This document shows, piece by piece, positions 34,394 through 45,764 of a DNA stretch of 64,000 bases (within the stretch, counting starts at the first letter, position 1; the number at the start of each line of letters is the position of its first letter). The stretch spans positions 434,001-498,000 of the forward strand of contig BLAL01000313.1 in the NCBI GenBank assembly GCA_015698045.1, given 5' to 3'. Made by a program: the position numbers and the translations under genes. The notes under the pieces were generated by a model. That model had not been told where the DNA came from and did not search any database. It saw only the letters and a program-made list of their open reading frames with translations. This DNA comes from Rhizophagus clarus (lineage: Eukaryota; Glomeromycota; Glomeromycetes; Glomerales; Glomeraceae).

Positions 34394-36600
34394 TACAAGA
34401 TGAAAATTATTTCGGTTCAATGTCTATATACAGTATAATCTATCTTTTATAATTTATCGCATGTCATGTCACTTATGCGGATAAACTTTTACCTTTCACC
34501 TGATCTTCTTCGGTGACAACTAAGGTCATGTGACAGGACCTATCAAAAAATTATGAAGCAGCACCATTTTTTTCCAATGCTAAGAAGAATAAAAAGTAGA
34601 CGACCAAGAAAGACAAAGTTTTCTGGTGCTACAAACAAGAAGAAGTCTAATCTTCGAAGCAATAAGAAGTCTAAGTCTCTTGTGGTACGAAGCAAATAGC
34701 GGATTTGTTGTTGGGAGTACTTAGTTTATTAGTGCCGGCTGTTAAAGGAGACGTTAGGAACGATTGTTACCATCCGTGTTATATCGGAGTTTATTGTTTA
34801 TAAATATTTATAGTAATTAGTAATCTTTATAATCATGTTGTTTAAGCATATTAAAATAACAAATTAACGACTATTGATCTCTTCTAGTTTTGCTAGTTAC
34901 TGGCTTCTATTATTTCATACTAGATAACAAAAAAAACTATTTTCCTTTTTGAAAGAGAAATTGCTTCGCAATGAGAAGGAACAATGATTGTTATCCCTCT
35001 TCTGTTTCGATTACTAAACCGTTTTTGCTTGTAACTAATACATTATTCCCTATAAAAAAATATATACTTAAAATGTGCTTAAAAATTTAAAATATTCTTT
35101 TAAAAATTTTAAGTATGTTTTAAGAATATTTTAAGAGTATTTTAAAAAATATTTTTAAAATTTTAAGTATATTTTAAGTATATATTTTTTCATAGGGGTT
35201 TTATTGTTATGGAATCAACTGTCCTACACTAAAAGAATTTACATTTAGCTTTCATCGATTTACATGATACTATTTGTATTATTTGTTGGCATACACATTA
35301 CGTGTTCGAATACGAGATATAAATTGTAAACGGAAACCCTTTGGGATTCTCTTCACAAACCTAAATTCATGTATCTATTTTATTCCAAATTTTTGTTTGG
35401 CAACCAAATTCAAGGAATAAATAAATTTACGCAAAATAAATGAAAACTTACTCACCCCGTACGTTAGTGTCATTATGTCTATATCATATAACTTAAATAA
35501 GAAATATAAAATACGTATATCATTGGAACAAAAAATCTTGAAACGATTTTCTGCATTGTTCGTTTCTTATGTGGTCGTGATTTCAGTAAGGAAGGTTTCA
35601 TCATCTGAAAATATCAGTGAGCTATTGGCTATGTTGATGTAATATTATTTGTCTCTTGTTTTTTAACTTTGGATCTGTTCCAAAGAACAAATGTAATCTA
35701 GGACACCGTTATGTAATTAGAAATCAAATGCGGATTACGGAGTCAGAAACGTGATGAAATAATCCAACCGTGACCCCCAGGTCACTCTTCACAAATCCGA
35801 TAAAACCTCAGATCAATACTGTTTGGGCTTTATCGGAGAAACATTGATCTTAACAAACCACGTGTTACTGCGCAGAAATTAAATGTATTCCCGAAACGTG
35901 AGACTGTGAACTAAAATTCCATGTCAAAATTTCACCGTGGAATCGAGAATACAAATGGACAACTTCGGGGCGAATAAGGCGACTGTGTCTTTAGCTTGGG
36001 ACACGGTTTCGTTGTTAGACATTTCCCTAATATGTTTACTGCGGAATTGCCATTTGAAATTGTTATTTATGATGATGATGTCATATGTCACTATTACCAC
36101 AAAGATATAAAGTACAGTATATACAAGTTTTTGTAACTCTCCCAATATGCATAATTATTGTTTTGTAGATCATTCCACTGTGATCTTAATTGTCATAAAA
36201 GAGACGTGTAAAAGATAAATGTAAACCAGGTCGTAGCCTGTGATATATGAAATTTTTTTGCTATTCAATGGGTTTGTATTCTGGTCTAAATCGCACAAAT
36301 ATTGATCGATTTTTCGATATGTATCATATGGACCAATTTTCGCTCATATTACTAATTAAATTTATGTGATAAATACGAAGTGTGAATTTGTAATTGACAT
36401 GTGATCAAAATAAGTATCAATTAGGAACAAATTCGAATAATACATAATAGTAAATAACGATTTCATATTTAAACTAATTATCGAAGATTTAGCAATTAGC
36501 ATGTTTTCGAAACTGGATTTTGCAACTTTGGGAATCGTCTTGAAATTGGCTTCAAAAATATTTAATAGCAAAACTATTTAATTTTGGATTGCAAACAAAA
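34394..36600. other. Intergenic stretch
   Basis: No recognised gene. A small basic open frame from ATG 34576 (41 codons, MLRRIKSRRPRKTKF start, Lys/Arg/Ser-rich) has no supporting context. 35740-35920 is less AT-rich. The MITE at 35048-35197 lies here. Confidence 0.4.
35048..35197. mobile_element. 150-bp MITE with CCCTATAAAA-type ends
   Basis: The left end CCCTATAAAAAAATATATAC continues into TTAAAAT; the complement of the right end reads CCCTATGAAAAAATATATAC and TTAAAAT. The middle is made of AATATTTTAAAA-type repeats, so the whole can fold. The target duplication is not resolved. Related ends occur at 23150, 26807, 45765 and 47994. Confidence 0.75.
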
Positions 36601-36620
36601 TGGTAGCAATAGCGTAATAT

Positions 36621-37066
36621 GCATTAGAATGGATACCTTATAATAAATTTCATGGTATAAAGTATATTTCCAAAGAAGGTGAGTTCAATGAAGTGCGTAG
36701 AGCAAATTGGATTGATGGACGTATAGAGTGTGATAATGAAAACAAGAATTGGAAAAGATATGATAAAGATATCTCCGTGGCTTTAAAAAGGTTAAATTCA
36801 ATAAATATTTTGTGAATGAGGCACAAATAATTTATTACTAAATAAGATTTTAAATATCTTGCTTTTTAATATCATTTTTTTGCCTTTTATATAGATGATA
36901 TTAAAGCTTAAAAATAATGCTGTTATAACTGATATGGGATTGTGTAAACCTGTAAATCATGATGCACAAAAAAATACCGTATATGACATTCTATATAGTT
37001 CCTGAAATTTTAGTTATACAAAAGCTGCCGATATTTACAATTTTGGTATAATTATGTACGAAGAGG
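36621..37066 (+). pseudogene. Truncated kinase relic
   Basis: 36621-36825 translates as ALEWIPYNKFHGIKYISKEG, then EVRRANWIDGRIE and ISVALKRL (kinase N-lobe), ending in a stop. The splice donor after VNEA has become GAG/GCACAA. After an acceptor at 36894 comes MILKLKNNAVITDMGLCKPV, a stop after ILYSS, then YTKAADIYNFGIIMYEE. The hinge, catalytic loop (HRD) and all after alpha-F are missing. It lies 0.6 kb upstream of the intact array gene and is a decayed cousin. Confidence 0.82.
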
Positions 37067-37622
37067 TATTATTTAATAAAAATAATTAACTAAGATCACG
37101 TGTCGGTAAAGCCAATCAGTTTTAGTTAACGATCACAGAAATAATAGGTTGATCATTTACAGGAACTTCGGCGAGCGGCGGCGGTTTTACCCGAATTAAA
37201 TAATTGTGACATTTCCTGATGGGTAAAAGAAGTCGCCAGAAACCGGATACGTCCCTATTATATTATATAAAAACAGAAATTGTAACCTTTTATATTTATT
37301 GTGTATTTTTTAATGTACGTAGTATATATAATGAATAAAATAAATACTAATATTTTGAAATTCAACGTTTGTAATGTTTTTTTTCCTCGCTTTTTGATCT
37401 GTTGATTCAATTATTGACGGGTACCTTTTCACACATTTCACACACAAAGCAACTTTCAATGAAATGATCAATTTTGTTTAGACACAAATCACGTGATCAA
37501 CGAACAAATATAAACGGTCTCCACGCAAATTTGTTTTATTTTATTTTATTTTTTTGCGACATTGTACAACATCATTCCACTAATTTACTATTTGTTTGAT
37601 AAATTATATATAAATCGAATCA
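37067..37622. other. Upstream region of the kinase-array gene
   Basis: No gene. A small less AT-rich island (37150-37250, GGCGAGCGGCGGCGG) is the most GC-rich spot nearby. Likely contains the promoter of the gene at 37623. Confidence 0.4.
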
Positions 37623-40600
37623 ATGTATAATGAAAATTATTCATGTAATCGATGTCTTTATGAATGTAATGCAAGACGCTTTCAAAAAAATTTTGATAAT
37701 TGGACTAGTGGTAATGATGACATTGATAAATTTATCCAAAATACTCAACTAATTGAACATACTGCCTCTAAAGTAACAGATGCGTTAGAATGGATACCCT
37801 ACGATAGATTTTGTGATGTTAAATATATTGTAAATGATGAAATATATAAAGCAAAGAGGATTGATGGATATATAAGTTATTGGAATTATGTAAACGAAAA
37901 TTGGGAAAGAGAAGGTCAACATGAGGTTCTGATTTTAAAAAGTTTAAATAATTTAAATAATATTTCATTGGAATTTATGAAAGAAGTATGTGTATGAATT
38001 TATAATATAATGTAATTGTAAATTTTTAATTTTACTAATATATTTGTATTTTAGATCAAAAAATCTTATGGAATAACCCAGGATCCAAGAACAAAAAATT
38101 ATATGATGGTCACGAATAGCAAATGTAAAAAATGTGATGAAATATGTAATGCGATGTATTTTCAACAAAATTTTAATAATTGGACTAGTGGTAATGATGT
38201 CATTGATAAATATATTCAAGATACCCAGCTATTAGCTCATGATGATGCAAATAAAGCTTTAGAATGGATACCTTATGATAGACTTTTTGATATTAAATAT
38301 GTTACAGAATACAAAGTCTATAATGCAAATTGGACTGATGGAAATGTAGAACATTGGGATGATGAGAATCAGAATTTGATAAGAAAAGGTCAAAACATGT
38401 TCGTAAATTTGAAAAGTTTGAATACTTCAGTAAATCTCACATTAGAGTTTGCAAATAAGGTATGATATACTGATTATTCAATAAAATTTAAGTTTTTAAT
38501 TTTAATTTATTAATATATTATTACATTTGTAGGTTAAAATAGATCATGAATTTTATGGAATAACACAGGATCCAGAAACAAAGAATTATATGATGGTTTT
38601 GAATAACAAATGTAAAATATGTAATAAAATATGTAATGCAGTATATTTTCAACGAAAATTCGATAGTTGGACTAGTGGTAATGATGATATTGATAAATTT
38701 ATTCAAAATACTCAGCTATCAGTTCACAATGATAATGAAATATCACATGCATTAGAATGGATACCTTATAATAGATTTCAAAATATTAAATATATTGCAA
38801 AGGATGGGCTTGACAAAGCGTATAGAGCAGATTGGATTGATGGATATATAAAGTATTGGAGTAATAATACAAATCAAAAGTGGGCAAGAGAAGGTTATAA
38901 TATGCTTGTTAATTTGGAGAATTTAAATGCTCCAATAAATCTTACATTAGAATTTACAAATAAGGTATAGTAAATTAATTATTCAATGGAAATTATTTTC
39001 ACTTGCTAATAATATATCATTGCATTTATAGATTAAAGTAGATTATGAATTTTATGGAATAACCCAGAATCCAGATACGAAAAATTATATGATGGTTTTG
39101 AATAATAAATATAAAAAGTGTAAAATATGTAATAAAATATGTAATGCAATATATTTTCAACAGAAATTTATAGATTGGACTAGTGGCAATGATGATATTG
39201 ATAAATTTATTCAAAATACTCAGCTATCAGTTCATGAAAATAGTGAAATATCACACGCATTGGAATGGATACCTTATAATAAATTTCAGAATATTAAATA
39301 TATTGCAAAAGATGAGTTTGACGAAATGTATAGAGCAAATTGGATTAATGGATATATAGAATGTTGGAATGATAAAAATCAAAATTGGGAAAGAAAAGGT
39401 CATAATATGTTCGTGTATTTGAAAAATTTAGATACTCCAATAAGTTTTGCACCAGAATTTATAAATAAGGTATTATAAATTAACAAAGCTTAAATATTTT
39501 GATTTTTATTTACTAATATATACAGTATTATTACATTTGTAGATTAAAATAAATTATAAATTTTATGGAGTAACTTATAATTCAGAAACAAAAAATTATA
39601 TGATGATTTTGAATAATAAATGCAAAATATGCAAAACATGTAATAAAATTTGTAATGCAATGTATTTTCAACAAAATTTTGATAATTGGACTAGTGGTAA
39701 TAACGACATTGATAAATTTATTCAAGAAATCCAATTATTAGCCCATAATGATGCAAAAGAAGCATTGGAATGGATACCTTATGATAGGTTTTATGATATT
39801 AAATATGTTGCAAGTATTAACGTATACAGAGCAATTTGGATTGATGGGCATATTAATGAATGGAATAATGAAAATCAGAATTGGGAAAGAAATAATAAAG
39901 ATATGTTATTTATTCTGAAAAGTTTAAATGATCCAAAAAATATGACATTAGAATTTCTTAATGAGGTATAATATTATTTAATAAATGTTTTATTTTGTTA
40001 ATATTTTTTATTAATTTATTGTATTTATAGGTTAAAAATGATTATGAATTTTATGGAATAACTCAAAATCCAGTATCAAAAAATTATTTAATGGTTTTGA
40101 ATGATAAATGTAAAAAATGTTATTACATTTGTAATTCCAAATTTTTTCAACGAGATTTTGAAAATTGGACAAGTGGTAATAATGGTATTGATAAATTTAT
40201 TCAAGGTACTCAGTTATTAGCTCATAATAATACAAGTGTAGCGTTAGAATGGATATCTTATGATAGATTTAATGAAGTTAAACATATTGCAAAAGGCGGA
40301 TTTGGAAATGTATCTAAAGCAATTTGGATTGATGGATATATACATAAATGGGATGATGAAAAGAAAAATTGGATGAGAAAATTTCAACATAAATCGGTGG
40401 CCCTGAAAAGTTTAGATAATTCAAGAAATATTACATTTGAATTTATGAATGAGGTATAAAATTATTTTTATTAATTTAAAAATCTTCAAGTCAATTAATA
40501 TTTTTATTTTATATTTAGATCATGCAACATCATAAAATTAATAGTTATGCAAATATTATTAAACTTTATGGAATAACTCAAGATCCGGAAACTAAAAACT

Positions 40601-41490
40601 ATATGATGGTTATGGATTATGCAGAAGGTGGAAGTTTACGAAGCATAAATTATACTAAATTAGATTGGAAAAATAAGATTAGTTATTTATATGATATTGC
40701 ATTTGGACTTAACCATATGCATTTTCATAAACTAATCCATCGAGATTTACATATTGGTAATATATTATTGCATAGGGGTATTGCGTGTATAACTGATATG
40801 GGATTATGTAAACCTGCAGATTATAATGATTCTGAAAATACAAAAAATAGTATATATGGTGTTTTACCTTATGTTGCTCCTGAAATTTTACTAGGTAAAA
40901 GTTATACTAAAGCTGCAGATATTTATAGTTTTGGTATAATTATGTATGAAATAATTTCTGGATTACCTCCATATCGTGATGTAAGCCATGATAAATTTTT
41001 AGCAATACAAATTTGTAAAGGGCTTAGGCCAAATTTCAAAAATAATATACCTCAATTAATTGTACATCTAGTTAAAAAGTGCCTAGACGCAAATCCATTA
41101 AATCGACCAACAGCATTAGAAATTAGTAAAATTTTAAGAGAATGGTCACGTGAATTTAGCGGATCATCTAAATCAGATCAAGCAGAAATAATAAAGCAAA
41201 TTAAAGAAGCGGAAAAAAGTAATAATAAATCATCCACTTCATATAAATCACATTCAGAAGCTATTTATACAAGTAGATTGCTTAACTTTGGTAATCTTCC
41301 TGAACCAACAAATTCTGATGATTATTATAAACAAAATGCTAGTAATAAAATAAGCATGAAATATTCAGGTATTAATTTAATATTTTATTATGCATAATAA
41401 ATATACGTTATTAATGAAACTTTAATCCATTAAATAGAATCTTTACGAATTGATTTTCAACAAACTCAACGAATTGATAATTCTCTGTAA
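37623..41490 (+). CDS. Kinase with six tandem Cys/WTSGN + N-lobe exons, then one C-lobe
   Basis: Eight exons: 37623-37985, 38055-38459, 38533-38964, 39032-39469, 39543-39965, 40031-40453, 40519-41368, 41438-41490; the first six introns are phase 0 and the gene gives 1128 aa with no stop. Exons 1-6 each encode beta4-beta5 (YGITQDPETKNYMMV, absent in exon 1), CxxC..C, FQ..F..WTSGN, IDKFIQ, ALEWIPYDRF and a kinase N-lobe ending NEV/NKV. In exons 1-5 the glycine loop is lost (for example YIVNDEIYKA, YIAKDGLDKA) and in exon 3 the VAIK lysine is Glu (VNLENL). Exon 6 has an intact loop (AKGGFGNVSKA) and VALK. Exon 7 supplies the C-lobe: HRDLHIGN (HRD 902-904), DMG (921-923), APE (948-950), then YTSRLLNFGNLPEP. 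So one working kinase follows five decayed N-lobes. Likely cytosolic; ligand and substrate unknown. Confidence 0.88.
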
Positions 41491-44489
41491 TCCATTTCTT
41501 CACAACTGATGATTCGATTCTCAGTAAATAATGTTTCTCAACAATTTAACGGATTAAATTGGTGAATCTTAACAGAATAAATTAATTAAGTAATTCTATT
41601 AGTTATCGTAAATTATGAATTTATAATTTTTTTATTATTTAATTTTTTTCTTTAAATTAGTTTTTATACATATTCTTATTTAAATAAATAAATAAAGTAT
41701 ATAAATATCACGTTTTTCCGTAATTGAATTTTAATTTTTTTTTTTTTAAGCAAAATTAGTATGTACTGTAAATAAAAAAAAATCAGGCGATCTATCATTA
41801 ACGTTTATTTATATGTACAGTACAGTTAGTGCTTCGATCCGTGTACGGATTGATTCGGATTGATCCGGATTAAACCGAAAATCCGGAAGAAATCTGCGGT
41901 TTGAACCGGATTTCGACGGATCCATCCGGATTGCCAGGTTTCGGATAACTTAAAATATTTCCAAAACCAATGATCAGATTTTAACAATTTGTGGTCTATT
42001 TGTTAGTGTTTGACGTTGCGCATATAATGGCAGGACTGGATTTTTGAAATAATAATTTTTTTTATCCGGATTTTCGTTAAATAACAGTTTTCATTCGGAT
42101 TAAATCGTTATTCAATCCGGATGACGGATTTCATATGCGACTTCCCATAAGCTGTAATGATATTTGATTACTAGATTATAAAATTAATACTTAGTTTACT
42201 AATAAATTTATACTCGTTCATTTGCTAACTATAAACACTTATTATTTATTTACAGAAGAAATTACTATATGCGATAGCTGTGGTTTAGATTCAAATAATG
42301 TATAGTATTTTGTGGTAAATTAGAAATATTTCTAGAAAAGAAATTGAAAACGACTATTCTCAAACCATATGCATACTCACATGTCATAAATCGTCCACAA
42401 AGAAGTAATAGAGATAAAATTCAATAATTGAAGTCCTTCCCAAAAGATAAGTAATACATTGCAGCTCGACAAACTTACTAATAGGGTATATCGCTCGTTT
42501 TTAATTTGATATAATTTGTGAATGTAATAGTATATTTCAACACAATTGAAGATACTAGTATATTATGACATACGTGGAAAGGATACTATAATTAAATTTT
42601 CAGCTGCATACAAGTACAACCTGACTTGCACTCTCATACTAGTCACCGAATCAATTGATCTAACGGGATATGACAAGAAATGCACAATGGTAATTAATTT
42701 ATGATGTTAAATATTATTATTTTAAGTAATTCCTCTATCTAATATTCTTTTCCTGACAAATGGGTTATATGATGATAAAATAACTCTTAATAATATAGGA
42801 GGGATAAAGATAGCCTTAAATGAAAGAATCTTAAAATTGTGGCATCTGACAACTGAATATCAATAGTGTGTAATCTTTTGGCCAAATTAACTGCCTAACC
42901 TAAATCATTTTTTGTTATAATGTTTTTATTTTGTCTTAAAAAAAAGCTGCAATTTTATTAGAAAATTCAAGAATTTAACGATAAGAGCAAGATCTTTGCG
43001 ATAAAAGGGGGATGTTTAAAGCAGGAAAATCACGTGATAAAAGTAAAATATTTGTCACCTGTGTCATACCCCTCTACTCTTTCATTTTTATTAACTGTTA
43101 AGTATTCTGGCGACTTAAAAATTTTTCGTTAAGAATTTAGTAATATAAGATTATAGGACTTGATAGCAGCATACAACATTAAAATTTTTTATAGATTAAA
43201 ATAATAAATGAAAATTTTTGGTTTCGTTTTTATGATGATGTTTTAATTTTCACGTATTTTTTATTTCTTTGATTATTTTAAATTATAATAAAATTAAGAA
43301 AAAAATTTACACAACTTTTTAATTCTTTTTTTTTTTTTTATTCAATACATATATTTTTATTATTTATTTATTTTTCTTTTAAATTCAAAATATTGATATA
43401 AACAGCATTTTGTATGTCCATCAAGTTTTTTTTGATGATAAGCAAAATCAAATTACAATTAGAATATAAACACAATACGAGTTGATCAACAAATTTTTTA
43501 GGTTTGGTTGATTAAAATATTCTCCACAAAACTGATCTATGATCGTTATCTAAAAAAAAAAAAAATTAAAATTTTTATTTTTTGCCAAACTGATTAGTGA
43601 TTTGCAAAATATTATCATTAATACACGAACATGAATTTTTTAAATAGTTAAACAATGCAAAGAATATTTATTATGCTTTTAATTAGATGTAAACAAAAAC
43701 TGAAGGACATATTACAATAAAATTATGCACAAATTACACAAAGTATTGTTGCGTATTAAATTTATTGTTCATACCAATATGATATATAGACACGTGTCAA
43801 ATTGTTTATTGATCTGAAACTATAGAACAATTTATATTTTTGCAAATTATTGAAAAATAGTCATGTGTCTAATAATAATAATCTATTTGATTATGATTAA
43901 TCTTTGTTTTTAATTGATACAAAATTACTTATTATAAAACCAAAACCACAAAAAAAAAATTTTTTTTCTTTTATAAAAGTTCTGAATTTCTAACTCTAAC
44001 AGAAGATCAACATGAAATTAATGCTTTTTTGTTTATTACTATGGAATCTCCAAGAAAAAATTGTCGATAATAAAGATATATTGTGTTTTAACTTGTTATT
44101 AAACACATGAGTTGAAAAAAGCTTCAGAAAGAGTTTGATTTAAAAGAAATAATAGGGAATGAAATTTTTAAAAATAAAGTAAATTTTACTTCATAAAATT
44201 AATAGAAACTAAAACTACAGAAATTAGACCAATACAGCATTGAAGATTTGCAAGCTTATAAGAAGTACTGTGACATGATCACACAAAGTATTATATTTAG
44301 ATGTAGTCCGATATTATAAAGGTCAAAACAAATATTGATCAGAAGGAAAGTATTGTTTAATTAAAAGGTAACAACTGTTATTTAACAATATTGGTAATTA
44401 TTATTAATCTAACTTATTTAATCACATTTGTTCTACTCCAACGTTTATCATGTGACCTTTCATTGACACATACCCCTAAAAATTTAGAA
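41491..44489. other. Intergenic with a TCCGGAT-rich patch
   Basis: No gene recognised. 41830-42140 is dense in TCCGGAT/ATCCGGA in both orientations (over ten copies with variants), like the subterminal repeats of a hAT-type element, but clear ends and a target duplication were not found. The rest is AT-rich with short homopolymers. Confidence 0.45.
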
Positions 44490-44885
44490 CATCATAGACA
44501 TAAACGTCTATGTCTGTTAATAAAGATATCATAAACAAGAGCTAATTAACTGACAACAAATATCATGAATATAAATGCTTATATCTGACAAGAAATATTA
44601 TACTAAGCAAACAAACATCACCCGTACCTAACTGACAACAAATATCACAGACATAAATGTCCGTATCTGACAAGAAGCACCATGAACAATTGATAACAAA
44701 TATCATTCGTACCTGACAACAAGCACACTTGATAACAAACATCACAGACATAAATGTTCGTACCTAGCAAGAAGAATCGTGAACAACAGATAACAAACGT
44801 CACGGACATAAATGTCTGTATTTGACAAGAGGCATCATGAGCATCTGACAACAAATATCACAGACATAAATGTCTGTAATTGATA
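44490..44885. repeat. Degenerate tandem repeat of a palindromic unit
   Basis: Five to seven diverged units of about 50-70 bp, each with the pattern CTGACAACAAATATCACAGA then CATAAATGTC(C/T)GTA. The core ACAGACATAAATGTCTGT is a perfect palindrome in some units, so each unit can form a hairpin. Open frames on the minus strand here are products of the repeat. Confidence 0.75.
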
Positions 44886-45764
44886 AATAGGACTATCATT
44901 TATAAACTATAACTGACAATAATAAGAGATGTTGAATTTCCTTATGAATGACTAGCACACGGGTATTTAATCCATGACATAGCATGTTAGTCAAGTTGTA
45001 TCACGGATATGAGTTGAAACCATGGGCGGACCATGAAGGATATAACCTAGGCACTTGAGACATGAAATGTGAGGTTAGAGCCTTTGTTGATCGTAAAAAG
45101 GTCAGATTTGAGTTTGCGTACAACCAGTCAAAAAAATCATGAAAACCTTTCCTTTTTTAAATAGTTTCTAGTGAAAACCTATTACCGGCCAAAATTATCA
45201 TAACTTTGGCCCTGAAAAAATGCGTACAGCTAATAGTAAAAATTTTGGCTGCCTCTGATCTTTATATATATATTTGAGATACTCAATAACGTAGTATAAT
45301 AAAATTTGTACCTATACACTAAGATATTAAGGTATTATTAATATTAATTATTAATAATGAAGACTTTTCTATTCTATCCTAAAAGCATTTAATATTAAAG
45401 ACCATTAAAAATAAAAAAAGAAATTTTCCCTACTATAAAAGACTACTATGATAATACTATATCGAATATTTGACTTCCCTTCTATTAATCGATGCTAAAT
45501 AACATATCTCCACTGATGCTAAAACTCTGTAGATCATCTACTGCTTGTTTTTTCCACACATCTTTTACATTCTCTTTCTATCTATACAAAAGCGGTCCAA
45601 CGCTCTACACAACTTTGCGCGCTTTCAAATATGTTTTTCCTGTCATATTAATTCTGCCTCTACTCCCAGCAGATCCTTTGTGCCTTTAATTTTATTTGTA
45701 ATATTCATCTTCTTTTTCCAACTTATTACTTCACGGTTTGAATTATGCAAAATCCAATCTAATT
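44886..45764. other. Intergenic stretch
   Basis: No gene. Contains the hairpin-like dispersed repeat at 45035-45088 and otherwise AT-rich sequence. Confidence 0.4.
45035..45088. repeat. Dispersed hairpin repeat, copy 1 (diverged)
   Basis: GAAGGATATAACCTAGG...TTGAGACATGAAATGTGAGG, then AGGTTAGAGCCTTTGTTGAT. It matches the repeat at 60409-60459 throughout, with the inverted arms diverged here. Confidence 0.6.

Noticed and set aside
37623-40459. Six separate small genes, one per open frame
   Set aside because: Each exon ends with GAG or AAG before GTAT and the next begins after TAG with the beta4-beta5 phrase in phase 0; lengths are all multiples of three. One multi-exon gene explains all of them.
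44563-44854. Cys-rich minus-strand open frames as secreted proteins
   Set aside because: They are read through a tandem palindromic repeat; the Cys pattern is the repeat unit, and no signal peptide is present.
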